This document shows, in pieces, positions 24,103 through 40,166 of a DNA stretch of 64,000 nt. Within the stretch, counting starts at the first letter, position 1. Each line of letters opens with the position of its first letter. A program made the translations under genes and the position numbers. Below the pieces are notes generated by a model. The model did not search any database, was not told where the DNA came from, and worked only from the letters and a program-made list of their open reading frames with translations. This stretch comes from Chondrosia reniformis (lineage: Eukaryota > Porifera > Demospongiae > Chondrillida > Chondrillidae): positions 5,643,901 to 5,707,900 of the forward strand of contig OX359196.1 of assembly GCA_947172415.1 (NCBI GenBank), read 5' to 3'.

Positions 24103-24729
24103 TTATTTGTCTGTCTCAGTGATGCCAACAGCTGTTACAACTTTAGCTACTTTTCTGTGTTCAATTTTACCACTCTTGGGGCATTGCATTTCAAACCAGC
24201 TGATCGGAATCAGGGGAACTCCCCTCTCCTGACTGACTGCATGGATCACACCCAGCTCGTTCTCTGCAGTGCTCAAGACATAACCCTGTGCATCACCGAG
24301 ACCAGTAACTCTTGCCTTTATGAAGTCTTTAGGTTTGAACGACCTGTACATTTCAACAGAATCCTTTTCTGTTGCCCTAACATCCTCTCTTCTCAAAATA
24401 CCACGAAGTGGTTCCAACAGGACTGTAGATGCAACAGACATGATTTCCACTTTACAAAACCTGGGATTAACATTTAGGACGCGACCGACCACGATAGAGT
24501 TTATGGAAGGCGCGGTCATACCCACACCATCTTCCTTCCTCTTAAAGTGAATAGTGGATATGCGCATTTTTTCTGTATCCTTTTTCTCCTTCTGGACTCT
24601 GCCCCATAATGAAGAATAGATTATATCGTCTTCTACGTATGTACCACGACCTGCAGAATACTCTTCCCTCGAGCCAAGACGATCGCCTGGGAACACCACT
24701 CTCGATCCCGGGCCCTCTTCGGTAGCCAT
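24103..24729 (-). CDS. EXOSC1: Exosome component CSL4, 208 aa, single exon
   Basis: CSL4 is a cap subunit of the RNA exosome, which helps RNA substrates enter the 3'-5' exonuclease complex. The start MATEEGPG is followed by VVFPGDRLG, matching the N-terminal barrel of CSL4. A central S1 RNA-binding domain contains VGRVLNVNPRFCKVEI and GILRREDVRATEKD, the latter nearly invariant in the family. The C-terminal part has GYVLSTAENELGVI and SWFEMQCPKSG. At 208 aa it is slightly longer than the human protein (195). It has no introns, unlike most neighbours. Its ATG is 11 bp from the COMMD5 ATG on the other strand. Confidence 0.96.
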   Translation of the reverse strand: MATEEGPGSRVVFPGDRLGSREEYSAGRGTYVEDDIIYSSLWGRVQKEKKDTEKMRISTIHFKRKEDGVGMTAPSINSIVVGRVLNVNPRFCKVEIMSVASTVLLEPLRGILRREDVRATEKDSVEMYRSFKPKDFIKARVTGLGDAQGYVLSTAENELGVIHAVSQERGVPLIPISWFEMQCPKSGKIEHRKVAKVVTAVGITETDK

Positions 24730-24740
24730 TTTGTTTAAAT
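24730..24740. promoter_or_regulatory. Minimal divergent gap between EXOSC1 and COMMD5 start codons
   Basis: Only 11 bases separate the two ATGs. Transcription start sites of each gene must therefore fall inside the coding sequence of the other, giving overlapping antisense 5' ends. Confidence 0.6.
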
Positions 24741-26276
24741 ATGGCTGCCGTTCAGGTGATGGCAAGAAGTGGTGCTCTAGGAGCAGACCGTATACCTTTC
24801 TGGGGAATATCCATCCCTAACGAAGTAAAACTCATGGCAAAGCTATTTAAAAGGGGAGATTTGTCCGAATTTAAAAAGGTTCTGAAATGTAAGTCGCCTT
24901 TTCTAAATACATTTGCTATATAGCATTAATTTTATTGTTTAACTTTTTTCCTCAATATAGTCGTGGTTAAATATTTGGAAGAGGGATCGATGGATGAAGA
25001 AGATTTTGTTTCCATTGCAACAAATAGCTTTCCAGAAGAGGCGGTGCGGGTGATGTTTGCAGGCGCGCTCACCCTTGTCAGGAAGGCATTGCGACAGAGC
25101 TCACTCAAAACAGAGGTTCGTAATCCTTGCTTAATTGAAGTAGTGTGTTTTTAACTGTAACCATTTTACCTTTTGTATTGATCCAGAATTTTAAGGAAGA
25201 TTTGACATCATTAAAACTACCTCCTGAGGCTGTTTCAGACCTGCACAAGATTGTTTATGGTAAAAGGTGAGCATCAATTAATTGATTCCTTTTAAATCTT
25301 CTCCCTGTTAACTAACAACAGCATGCACCTCTATAATGTACTGACCTTTTTCCTATTTATTACAGGAAAGTAGTTTTAGAACGATCTTTGATGTCTCAGG
25401 CTCCTCATCTCCCAAAATTGGCAAATCTGAGATGGCGTGTTGATGTCACTATATCTAACACGTTAGTTTATGAATTGGTATCTAAGACTCTTTGATACTT
25501 GCTTCAATATACTGGCTTGCCTTAGCACTAGTTCTATTTTCCATTAGACAGGGAAAGAAAGAACAAATACATTTTCATCCAAAGCTCTATAGTTTGTTTT
25601 TTTCCCTTTTAGAAACCCCTATCTCCATTTGATTCTGGCCTCAATGAATTATTGACTTGTTGTATCACTAGTTCTTTTGTTTGGTTTTGTTCTAGTTGAG
25701 GCTTGTATTTTTATTTTTTTTTAACTCTGTGTTTATTAAAAAATTCTTAGTCCATACTTTGGGATTCTAAACAGCCTACATCTTTTATCCCATCTAAATG
25801 ACAGTATTCTAGTCTTGGGTTAGCAAAGGGAGATTAGACACTAATTATGAGGTTGTGTTGTGATGTTTTTACTTTGTAGATCCTTGAATAGAGTGTTGGA
25901 ACCATTCATTTTTGTGGAACTGACATTGTCAAATGGAACAATTAAGACTTTTGAGGTATCAATTTTTCTGTGCTTTAGAAATTTAAACTTTCCTCCTCTG
26001 TAATTTTCCATTTTACACTGTAATTACATGACCATTCAATAGGTATAAGAGTATATTGAACTGAAAATGTTGTAAGCACGTTATATGGTGCTTGTATTAA
26101 GGCAGCAACTCCTCAGTCACTTTTTTAAAAATTTACCACGGTGATATTGCTCTTCTTTCTCCTCATTATATACCTCTTAGCTTCCTGTACCCAAATTTCA
26201 TGAGCTGAGATATAATGTGGCCTCTATTTTAAAGGAAATGGAGGACATTGAAAAGAAAAATATTTTAAAAGTTTAA
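24741..26276 (+). CDS. COMMD5: COMM domain-containing protein 5, 216 aa, six exons
   Basis: Subunit of the COMMD/CCC (commander) complex that works with retriever in endosomal recycling. Exons 24741-24888, 24961-25115, 25187-25266, 25366-25461, 25880-25955 and 26181-26276 join in frame. The N-terminal helical domain starts with an IPNEVKLMAKLFKRGD helix. The C-terminal COMM domain has LRWRVDVTISNTSLNR, then FVELTLSNG and PVPKFHELRYNVASILKEM, very close to human COMMD5. Length matches the family (224 in human). The ATG is 11 bp from that of EXOSC1; a second in-frame ATG at 24759 is possible. Confidence 0.95.
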
Positions 26277-26483
26277 TTTGTAAATGCTATTTTGGAACTC
26301 ATGTGGTTAATAATGATAATGATGATGCCTATTGTCATTCGCACATTGTATATAGCAAGTTGGTATACACAAGTGGCTATGTGGTAACTTGGATATTCGC
26401 GTGATACCGGCGCTTATTCGAGGCAGCTTCTATATAAACACAGCTTGGTTACGTAATTTGTATGTAATAATAGTTAACAGAAG

Positions 26484-30572
<4,089 letters not shown>

Positions 30573-30801
30573 GATTGCCTACTGTAACATTATATTTTAA
30601 AGTGTATTTATACTGGTTGGGCTGAAGTTTGTATATTCTGTGTACAGTAACATAATTGACAATTTATACCCTGGCTGGATGAGCATGCAAGGTACAGGAC
30701 TCAGTGGCTGTACAATTACCATAATGGCTCAACTTTTATTTACGAAGCTATATACATACGTAGTGTACCAAGTGCAAATCGCTTGGTCAGCAAATCTAAA
30801 A

Positions 30802-33640
30802 ATGGCCGTTGAAATACAACCTATAATTCTCGCTGCGGGTAGAGGTCGTAAGTTGTATCCGTTCACGGAAGATGGCCCTAAAGCGCTTCTCCCGGTTGCC
30901 AACAAGCCGCTCATTTATTTTCCACTTCAATACCTTCAGAATGAAGGATTTACTGGTCAGTGATGTACCTATTGTGAATGTGTTTCTATGCATGTCAACC
31001 ACATACCAAAGAAAGTGTAGTGGGAAATTTAAAGGATTCTCAGGCTACTAATGGAGACGACTGTGAGAAATAATTATATCTCTGCCTGCTTCCTTACCAA
31101 AAGTGTATCTTTGTATACTATTTAATTGTACTATGTAAAAGAAAATAGGAATTTTGAATATCATAAGATTTCAATTTCAAATTCCTTTATGAGTAATGAA
31201 TTAATTTTTCATTTCTAGAGTGTACAATCTTGATCTCAGAGGTATTTAAGGATGCTTTCAAGAGTTGTATGGCTGACCTCCACAGTTCCTTTGGAATAAC
31301 AATTGCTACTCAGCTGTTGAGCATTGAAGATGAAGATTTTGGATCTGTTGAATCGTTACAAAGTATAAAGCATCATTTTAAAGGGGACAGTATTCTCCTC
31401 TTGAGCTGTGATTTGGTTTGCAATGTCCCTCTGAATGAGCTAGCAGACGTTCATCGTATACAGTATTCCAGTTTGACACTTTTGGTAGCTTCCAGCGGAC
31501 CTCCGGGAAAGATGGAGAACTTCACAGATGATGAGCGAAAGAAGTGGACAGCAGTTGGTCAGTGTGAACTGCACTGAGCATTAAGTTCCTAATCACAACA
31601 TACAAATGTTACTGTAATGTTTGTATGTAAAGTTAGAGCTTTGATATATTGGTAATTGATTTACAAATTGATATTGAAACTCAATAGTGTATTTACATGA
31701 TTCATGTTGCCATGGGTACACAGTCACACACCACAACAAAGATAATGTGCAATTCACTATGGTAAATTTTAGTTTCTTATCCATAACTAGAACCTGTCCC
31801 TAAATATTGGAAAATTTTCAGATATTTATATTGTATGAACACCATCTTGCCAAACTAAAATAGGTTAGCTAAATGTACATATTACTTACATAGGTTTTAG
31901 TTAGTATAAGAAGGGAAACATGAATGGAGCATTGCTGTGGCAATTGTAGCTCAGTGGCAGAGCAACTGGTAGTCATAACCTGTCCTAGTTTGATTCACAG
32001 CAATTGCTTCCTTTGTTAGTTTTTCCCTTTTAACTTTATAATGTTTAAGAATGATTACTTGTGGTTTGCTTATCACTTCAATTATCCATATACAGTAGTT
32101 ATAATCCAGCTGTGTGACATTCTACAGCCACACCATTACCTGTATATATATGTATTTATCACAGAGCAAGATATATTTGGTGTTGATGATCAGAATCGCT
32201 TGCTGCTACTCCATCGTGAAGTGTTTGGGGAGGATGAGCTTGACCTCAGTCGCCCAATGCTCAAGAGGCATCCTAGGATTCGGTTACACTTTGGCCTTTC
32301 TGATGCACACATGTATTTGATTAAACGAGAAGTGTTAGAATGGAGCTTAACCAACATGTAAGGCCATTGCATGTGAAATGCATGTGGGGCCATTGCATGT
32401 GAAATGCATGTGGGGCCATTGCATGTGACACACGTGTGGGGCCATTGCATGTGATGGAGGGGCCATTGCATGTGATGGAGGGGCCATTGCATGTGATGGA
32501 GGGGCCATTGCATGTGATGGAGGGTCCATCATATTCATGTGTAAAAGGAGTACATAGTGTAGTGTTTCATCTTGTCCGTTAATTTTCAAACTACCCTCGT
32601 ACATTTTATTTATGTCCTTGCCAATGATTAATCTAATGTATTAAATCATTTTCAATGCTGAGTTTACATTTTCTACCATTTATACTGGTAATGCTTGAAT
32701 ATTTAATATCTGGTCATATTGTATATGTACACCCCATAACAGAGTTTCAACATCACTATATGATGAGGTAATCCCTGAGATAATTAGGAGGCAGTTTCTG
32801 AGGGATAAACCCAGTAAAGAGAGTCTTATAGACTGCAATACCAGTTCAGTTGGTCAGTAATATACGTATATTAAACTAACCTGAACAATACTTGTATGAA
32901 GGTGAATGATATTGCTTTACTTTTATACTAGTAATGTTTTCGTCACAAAATGGAGAAGTGAACTTGGAGAGAGTGGCCCTCCTCGCATCCTCCTACTCTT
33001 CCACTGGAGAAGGAGGCATTTTGGACAATAAGGAGAGAGTAAGGTGTTATGCTTATATTGCTGACAAGGAACAATTGTGTTTACGTGTAAAAACATCCTC
33101 AATCTACTCGGAGATTAACAAACTAGTAAGGAGTATGCATCTACGTATATATATCAAGTTAAAGGATAGCAATTAATCAGTTGTACATCCGTAGATTCCC
33201 AGGGTGTATCCGTCTTTAATAGCTCCTAAATCAGACACTGTTGTTGTGCCTTCTCCCCAAGCCAATGTAAGAAGCAAGCCACAAATCAGCTCAGATTCTC
33301 TAGTTGGAAATGGCATCAATGTGTCAGATCGCTCCTCTGTGAAAAAGTCTGTAATTGGTCATCACTGTACCATTAAGGATAAGAGTAAGATTGTGGGATC
33401 AGTGCTAATGGACCACGTAATAGTAGAAGAAAGGGCTACAATTCAGAATTGTGTTCTTAGCCACCATGTTCACATAGAAGAAGGTACTATTCTAAAGGAT
33501 TGCTCTGTTGGACCAAATGTGGTCATTTCAAAAGGAAGTAAGTGTATTTTCTGTGTCTTGTACTGGAAATTTAGCTATTGTTTTTATTTTCAGTGGAAGT
33601 CAAAGGAGAAACATTTGTATCAAGTGGACTACACATTTAA
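30802..33640 (+). CDS. EIF2B3: Translation initiation factor eIF2B gamma, 459 aa, seven exons
   Basis: Catalytic-core subunit of the eIF2B guanine nucleotide exchange factor that recharges eIF2 with GTP. Exons: 30802-30955, 31219-31557, 32165-32357, 32743-32852, 32932-33125, 33195-33537, 33594-33640. The N-terminal nucleotidyltransferase-like domain shows LAAGRGRKLYPFTED and ALLPVANKPLIYFPL, then LLLSCDLVCNVPL, with RHPRIRLHFGLSDAHMY further on. The C-terminal left-handed beta helix shows isoleucine-patch rungs (SVIGHHCTIKD, VLMDHVIVEE, CVLSHHVHIEEG). Length equals the family (452 in human). The exon 6 acceptor at 33191-33194 was chosen by phase over a nearer CAG. Intron 2 carries a SINE, and intron 3 starts with a minisatellite. 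Confidence 0.96.
31940..32100 (+). mobile_element. tRNA-derived SINE, copy 1 (EIF2B3 intron 2)
   Basis: The 68-base head at 31940-32007 folds as a tRNA. The seven-base acceptor stem GCAATTG pairs perfectly with CAATTGC, and the D-arm and A box read TAGCTCAGTGGCAGAGC. The B box is degenerate (AGTTTGATTCA). A tail with TTACTTGTGGTTTGCTTATC follows and is shared with the copy at 41333. It is an intron insertion, not a functional tRNA. Confidence 0.8.
32361..32527 (+). repeat. Minisatellite GCCATTGCATGTG at the EIF2B3 intron 3 donor
   Basis: Starts three bases inside the intron (exon ends 32357). Three to four 27-28-bp units (GCCATTGCATGTGAAATGCA and a GTGGG end) pass into four 21-bp units (GCCATTGCATGTGATGGAGG). 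The unit resembles the splice-donor context CATGTAAGG from which it may have grown. Confidence 0.88.
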
Positions 33641-33787
33641 CAAATCTACATGTAATATTGTTTAGTAATATCTTGTATGAATACAGACAGCTAAATGTAA
33701 CTACAAGTGTCAGCATGTACCAGTTTACAGTTTTTAAGGTATTCCCTTTGGGTTAGTCAGATCATGTGACATCCATGTGACTGCTCA

Positions 33788-36349
33788 TCAGTCTAATGTA
33801 TACAGCGTATACAGGTAGGCTGGCTGGTAGGCAAAGTCAGTCTCTATATACAGGTACCCCTGTGTTACAACAAAGAGTAGATAAAATTACTCTTTTTTCC
33901 AATAAGGATCAGCTAACCATTCCTAATTGAGTCTTGACATTTTGGAGGGTAATTCCCTCAACGGTTGGCAAGGGGATCCCTTTACTGGCCATATCTGCAC
34001 AAGTTTAGTAAAGTAATAATTTAATAAATAATAAAAAACGTTATATTATTAACTGCCAATCATTGCCGACCAGACACAAGTGACTAACTGTTAAGATATC
34101 CCACTCCGAAACTGCTGAGAAAGTCAACTGCTTGCTGAAGTACTTCAATCTGAAAAGGTGTTATAGCCATAGTTATAGTCCAATACAATGACTAGAACTA
34201 TAAACACACATCATGTACTTACATTCAGTTTTCCAATAGCTGAGTCTGCCAGGGAAAGTTTTGCACTAGATTTTGTGAATCAACATGAAAATGTGTTTTC
34301 ATTATTTTAGTATACACTGTATTTTCAAAATACGTTAATTTCATTGTCTGTTTACAGTACATTCTTACCTTATAAAATTGGCATGCCCCACAAGGCAATT
34401 TTGCATCCCCTTTTCTTCTATATCCACAGTGACATTAATATCTGTCATCTATACATTATAAGAATTTTCAAACAGTGAAGAACTTTATTATAATATGTGT
34501 AACACCAGCCACACTACATGTAAACTACAACATTGTTCAAATATGGCTATAAGGGGGATATGAAACATAAAATCTTACAGATGATTAAATCTAAGAGTAA
34601 TAGATAGTTTTAAAATGTCTGCTCTGCAGGTATACACTCACCACACCAAGAGTGAAGGCATAAGACAATGTATTATTAGCCCTGGCGTATACTTCTATGT
34701 TGCCTGGCAACAAGCCTGATATACCAGCTGGCTGAATTGACATGGTTGGCGGCTTGGTCAGTCCGACTCTGAGAACAATATCTTGGTCTGGGAACTTACT
34801 GTAAAACTGAAGTGCAGTTGAATATTATATATGTGCTTTTTATCCAATAGTCTCCACTATAGAGTTGTTAAGTTCATTACATACATACGTACCTCTGGAA
34901 TTAAATCTTTGATACACTTTGTATTCAGACAAAATGGAACACCTGGTGGTATCTGTAGCAACAGATTAACAATACATTTCCATGTTTGCCAGATACAACT
35001 GATCAATATACTTTGGTATTTTCAGGCGTCAAAGTTTTGTTCAGTGCCCCCGCTCTTTGATAGACATAACCTGCAGTGTTGGCTATATAGTCTGATGCCC
35101 AAAGATACATCATCTTCTCAGTAGAGGTTACACCGGGCAGGCTGTGAGGAGGAAATGGTGCCTCACTTGCCTTCCCTTGAAGTCTAAACTCCCCCTACAT
35201 TAAAATGTACCAATGTGCATGTTTCTGGTTACAATGTATTCTCTATTAGGATTATTACCTTGTGTCTTGAGGAGACATAGGTGTTTGTGAATGTTGGATC
35301 ATCAATTAAGGAATAATCAATCTCTGCTATTCTTCCAAGGGGGGTAACAACTGACATGAATAACCATTAATATATAAAGAATGCCATCTGTGTATATGGA
35401 GATGTACTTATGGACTTACTGGGCAGTGATTGTAACATTTTGTTCCCCTGTGTATCCACCAATTTTGTAATTTTGTCACAAGCCTACATTAAATATATTT
35501 TTAAAGTAAGTTATGCACTTTGAGCCAATTAACTTAAGTCACCATTCTATTTAATTTGCTTTTGATGGTGTTTGCTATATTCTTGCGGAAAAGATTGAGA
35601 AGCCATCTGATGTATAATGAACCAAAAAGTGTTATTATGCAATAAGCATAGAAGTGTTAATGTTGAATGACTCACGCCCAGCCTCCGTGGAACTTGACAT
35701 TAAGGTTACCTATGTTAAAGGCGCAGCCATTGGAGGCTAAACTAAAGTGTCCTTTATCATTTTTCACAAGAGCTGTTATTGCCATAGAAATGGCTGATGC
35801 ACTCATATCTACAGATCCTGATGCTTTCAGAAACGCCCTATGAGGCAAGAAGCTCAATTCATCAATGATTATCTTGTAAAATAAAAAATGAATTTACTTC
35901 TTATAAGACCATTTTGCTGACACAGAAAGAGAGATCCCTGAAGCAGAGGTCTTGATACCCGAGGTTGTTGGAACGAGGGACAAGTTAGGGAGGTCACATG
36001 CAGTGACTCGAATGCTATATCAGAGTTTACATATACTTAATAATTCTTTAGAGGTACATATGTATACGAGGCTCAGACCTTCTCACGGAGAATCCACTTC
36101 CGCTGAAATCTGGAATCTCAATATTAGAAAGTTGCTTCTTTAACAATGGTAAACCAATTTTAGCAACTGTGTGTATATATATGAATAGATGGATTGGCTG
36201 GATGAAGTTTAATAGTATATACATATATACTCACAATACTCGAGTCCATTCGAGGTAACAGCTGTTTGAAAACCTGGATTAGTAGCCAATGATGCTGAGG
36301 TAAAGATTGCTATAGCAACCAAGAAAGTGAATGCTTGCATGGCTCCCAT
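33788..36349 (-). CDS. BPI/LBP family lipid-binding protein A, 487 aa, 15 exons
   Basis: Secreted bactericidal/permeability-increasing or LPS-binding type protein. Exons, 5' to 3': 36349-36235, 36166-36058, 36014-35898, 35837-35676, 35606-35543, 35483-35420, 35350-35259, 35194-35012, 34952-34893, 34806-34642, 34448-34369, 34265-34223, 34149-34089, 33994-33918, 33859-33788. A signal peptide (about 1-22, TFLVAIAIFTSASLA) precedes NPGF, the usual mature start. The two boomerang halves are recognisable (IPDFSGSG; GEFRLQGK...YLWASDY; KFPDQDIVLRVG; GIPLPTVEG). The Cys152-Cys191 spacing equals the conserved BPI disulfide. Length matches human BPI (487). The exon 2 donor (GTACCT) is weak and was chosen by phase. 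Antibacterial versus LPS-transfer role cannot be told from sequence. Confidence 0.9.
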
Positions 36350-36765
36350 TTCAGAAGGACTTGCAAATTAGGTGGATCGAGAGCTTTGGCTTACTTTTAT
36401 AAATATTGTATTAAACTTTCCCTACTTTATATCCATCAGGTATATGTGACCATATATGGTTATTTGAAAGCCCAATCCATTAGACGTTAAACCTGTACGA
36501 ATAGCCTGAAGATTAAGTTTCAACTTATCATTTTCAAATGTATAATTTTCCGATCATTCCCAGTGTAGATGTTTTCGTTAGTTGAAATTGAAAGATAAAA
36601 AGTGCCAATACAAAAAGTATTTTATAGCATATCCGTTTTATGTTTCATTTTCAAAGCAAGCATTGTTTATGTGCACAAATATATAATATATTCAAAAGGT
36701 TATTATTATTATAAAGGTTTGGCTAAATACCAGCAAAATAGTTAGGCAGAACATACTGAAAGTCA
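36350..36765. other. Intergenic stretch between the two BPI genes
   Basis: AT-rich, 416 bp: the promoter of gene A and the 3' flank of gene B must share it. No repeat or reading frame seen. Confidence 0.4.
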
Positions 36766-39700
36766 TTAATATAGTTCTTTCCATTCTCTCAGCCAGTAGG
36801 AGGGTTTATAGTTAATATCAGTTCCAATCATAACATAATCCTACACACAGAGTTGACACAAGTGCAGTGGCATATATTTGGCTAATATACATGAATTATC
36901 TAACAGTTGATATTATTATGCAGTCATGAAGTGTAAAGTATTTAACAGATGCAATGTTGCAACCTTTCCAAGCTGAATGGCAGAGTCAGCAAAAGACACT
37001 CCATCCACTGTTGGTATAGGAAATCCTACTTCAGTATAATCTAATGCACAAACGTAACCACAACCATTACACAGGTAATCGATATACATGTATTAAATCT
37101 ATGTAGTATGAGATATGGGCAGTAAACTGATAGTAGAACCACAACTATAATATCAGTGAACTGCCTCATAGAGATTATCTATATATCATGCACAAGATAG
37201 CCAACTGCCAGCACACACCCATTGTAGATACACCCACTTAGGCCATACCCCCTGTAGACAGTAATTTTGGACACACCTGCTGTAGATGGACACACCCACT
37301 GTGTACACAATTTTGGACACACCCACTGTGGACACACCCACTGTAGATGGACACACCCACTGTGTACACAATTTTGGACACACCCACTGTAGATGGACAC
37401 ACCCACTGTATATAACTTACGATTAATAGCAGGGATAACAAAATATTTACAGACTGTATTCACAGCAGACTGTAACAAAGACACCTGCAATCAAAAGGGT
37501 TTTGAAAGAATTAGAGGCTGCCACATGCCTACAGCTGCTAGTAGCTTATACTCACTTCAAAAGGTCCAATGTTGCTGTGCAGTAAGGTAATGCTGGCACT
37601 GTAGAGTAAAATAGCTTTAGTAATTACCTGGAAGTGTGCCAACACTAAAGCACTTGCCTGAGGAAGTCTGCCTTCCCTGTAATGTTTTCTTGTCTTGATC
37701 CAGAATGAATAGATACATCAGCTGATGCATACATGGTCTGTCAGATGAATAAGAGTAAGCAAGCCATTACATATGCTGCAATGTTCAGTGTCATACAATG
37801 GGAGTCAAAGGGACTTACAACTCCCAAAGTGAAAGCCTCTTGAAGTGTTTTATTAGCATCTCGGACAAACACAATAATTTCACCTGGAACCGTTACATTG
37901 ATGGATGCTGGTGAGATGGTCGTATTTGGAGCCTTGATGGCAGTCAGGTTGAGTACCATGGCCATATTAGGGTATTTGTTGTACAGCTACATATGCAGAG
38001 AAAGGGGTCTCAAAGTGACACAGACCAGAAGAATACTAGGCCAAGCTAGGGCCTAATAATAACACCTTTTTTAAAAATATAATTTGGATTGCAGACATTA
38101 GACAGTCAATTTGGCTCAGAATTCCTAAGCTTTGATTTAAAAACATATTTCATGCAAGGACTATTTCATCCTCCACAGACTACACTGATTTTTAGGAAAC
38201 TGAGATTTCCCTAATAAGTTTAGAACAAATATTTTCCTTAACCTGATATTGACCTAAACCATGTACTTAGGAAACAGATCACTCCCGTTCTACATTTTAT
38301 ACAGAAGGCATGTCATAATAAAGCTACAGTATTACCTGAGGTAGGAGTATTCTGAAAGAAGAGGTATTTAGCTTGAAAGGAACACCTGGAGGAATCTGTT
38401 ATAAGGAGAACAAATTATAACAAACACTGACTTTCATACTGTTTTCCAAATCATTAACTAACTTTAGTGTTCTCTGGTGTCATGACATATTGTAGAATGC
38501 CTGCCTGCTGGTATACATACCCTGCTGTGTCAGCTAAGTAGTCAGTCAGCCAAACATACAACATTTTATCTGTGGCTTGTACCCCTGGGAGAGGGGGTGG
38601 AGTAAATGGAGCTTCCTTTGGATTATTTCGATTAAAAAATTCCCCCTACACAATGGTAAATAACTTTGGAATGTATGAATATAACAGCAAAGGTAAGGGG
38701 AGGAGGGGAGGGGTGTGGCATAGTGTACCTTGTGGTCAGTAGATACATATGTTGATGTAAAGCTTGGTGGAGAAAGTAATGCAAAGTCTATTTCTGATAC
38801 TTTGTCAATGTCTACTATAACTGAATATACCCAAACAAAGAAGAAAGTGAAGCAACAAGTTGTATAAGGAAGGTTTATGACCAATAACAGAGAAAATGAG
38901 TTATACTGCATACACATCAAATGGAAACTTAGAGATAATAATAAATTACTCTATAAGGTCAAAATCCTTACCACTTCCTGTTACAAACAGGAAAGAAGCT
39001 AAAAAGTTTTCTTACCTGGTAGGGATTCCAGGGCAGCATTTCCTTGGGTATCTATGGACTTCACTGCCTGTTGACACACCTAACCAAGCACCAAAGAATG
39101 TCGTAGGTATAAACATAAAGCCTTCATCTGTGATTCGTCAACTGATAGGCCAAACATACCTGTGAATCAATGCTACCCTTCAAAGCACTTGCAATGTAAC
39201 TTGAGAATAAATTATACAACCAACTGTAAAAAGGATTAGAGTTCTATTTAAAGGATTATGTCAAATGTAATAAGTCATTGAACTACCTGGCACCACCATT
39301 AAAGTGAATATCAAGTTTGCCAATATCAAATGAACATCCAGAACATTTCAATGTGGCATGGCCCTTTGAGCCCATCCCTACTACAACTATCACCTTTAGA
39401 GAGATACTGCTCCCTGTCACTGTTGCAGAACCACTGTCACTCACCCATGGACTGCAGAATGTATATTGAGCCTCATGAACAATGTTATACTAAATTTTAT
39501 CCTGACCTACGTACAAATCCTTGTCTTTATAATGCCAGTTGGCAGTAATGGTGAGAGAAATGCCACTGGACTGAACAGTAAGACCAGATGATGAAGATGT
39601 AATGCTTGCAGAAGGGATAGTCAGACTTTGAAGGATAATGCTAAAAAAAAGAAATAACCAATAAACATCATGACGTCATTACATTATCCATTAACATTTA

Positions 39701-40166
39701 TCAACTTGAGACTTTCCCCTCAATACACACACAGTAGGTACATGCGTGATGTGTGCGTATCGTTTGTAAATTAATGTAAACACACGACACATTTGTCTCC
39801 GCCCTGACGGTTGGTAGTCTAATTGATTACTTAAGAAATTCATACACAGCAGGTATATTGATGATGTCAACGATAAGGTTTCGTACCTTGTTAGCGAGTA
39901 TTCCACATTATAGACAGAACCCTTAGCACTACCACTAATATCTGGAATTTTCAAATTCTTTAGTTCATTTTCCAATATTGGTACCCCGACTTGCACAACT
40001 AGATGTAGGTAATTATAATGAATGTAATAATCTTTAACGTCTACAGAACCTGTCGATGTATCACGCAGGTACCGTAGCTCAACCCCTTGTTTGTTATAGC
40101 CGTTTGAAATCCTGGGCTCACGGCGAGGGCTTCTCCAATGAGGGCCAACAAAAGCACCTTCCACAT
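36766..40166 (-). CDS. BPI/LBP family lipid-binding protein B, 488 aa, 15 exons
   Basis: Tandem paralogue of protein A with the same exon count and phases. Exons: 40166-40073, 39998-39887, 39640-39515, 39451-39287, 39223-39160, 39079-39016, 38820-38729, 38645-38463, 38395-38336, 37986-37819, 37737-37658, 37598-37556, 37484-37421, 37040-36964, 36840-36766. Signal peptide MWKVLLLALIGEALA, then SPGFQTAITNKGLSY. Hallmarks are IPDISGSAKG, LKCSGCSFDIG, the Cys150-Cys189 pair, GEFFNRNNPKEAPF, HSNIGPF (as in human BPI) and GFPIPTVDG. The last exon reads DYVMIGTDINYK. The intron after exon 11 is GC-AG (CAG/GCAAGT). The gene starts 199 bp from the guanylate cyclase start on the other strand. Lipid specificity is not inferable. 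Confidence 0.92.
37197..37411 (-). repeat. Minisatellite next to the intron 13 donor of BPI gene B
   Basis: Copies of GACACACCCACTGT alternate with spacers AGATG and GTACACAATTTTG, about 8 core copies. On the coding (minus) strand the array begins about 9 bases inside the intron (exon 13 ends at 37421, donor GTAAGT). Confidence 0.88.

Noticed and set aside
30640..30801. Upstream extension of the EIF2B3 first exon
   Set aside because: The frame is open upstream of 30802, but family alignment begins at the ATG at 30802 and the extra residues are not conserved.
34084..34088. Premature stop of BPI gene A in exon 13
   Set aside because: Reading straight on gives a stop, but a GTTAGT donor lies just before it, and two further exons (33994-33918, 33859-33788) match the last two exons of gene B, so gene A is full length.
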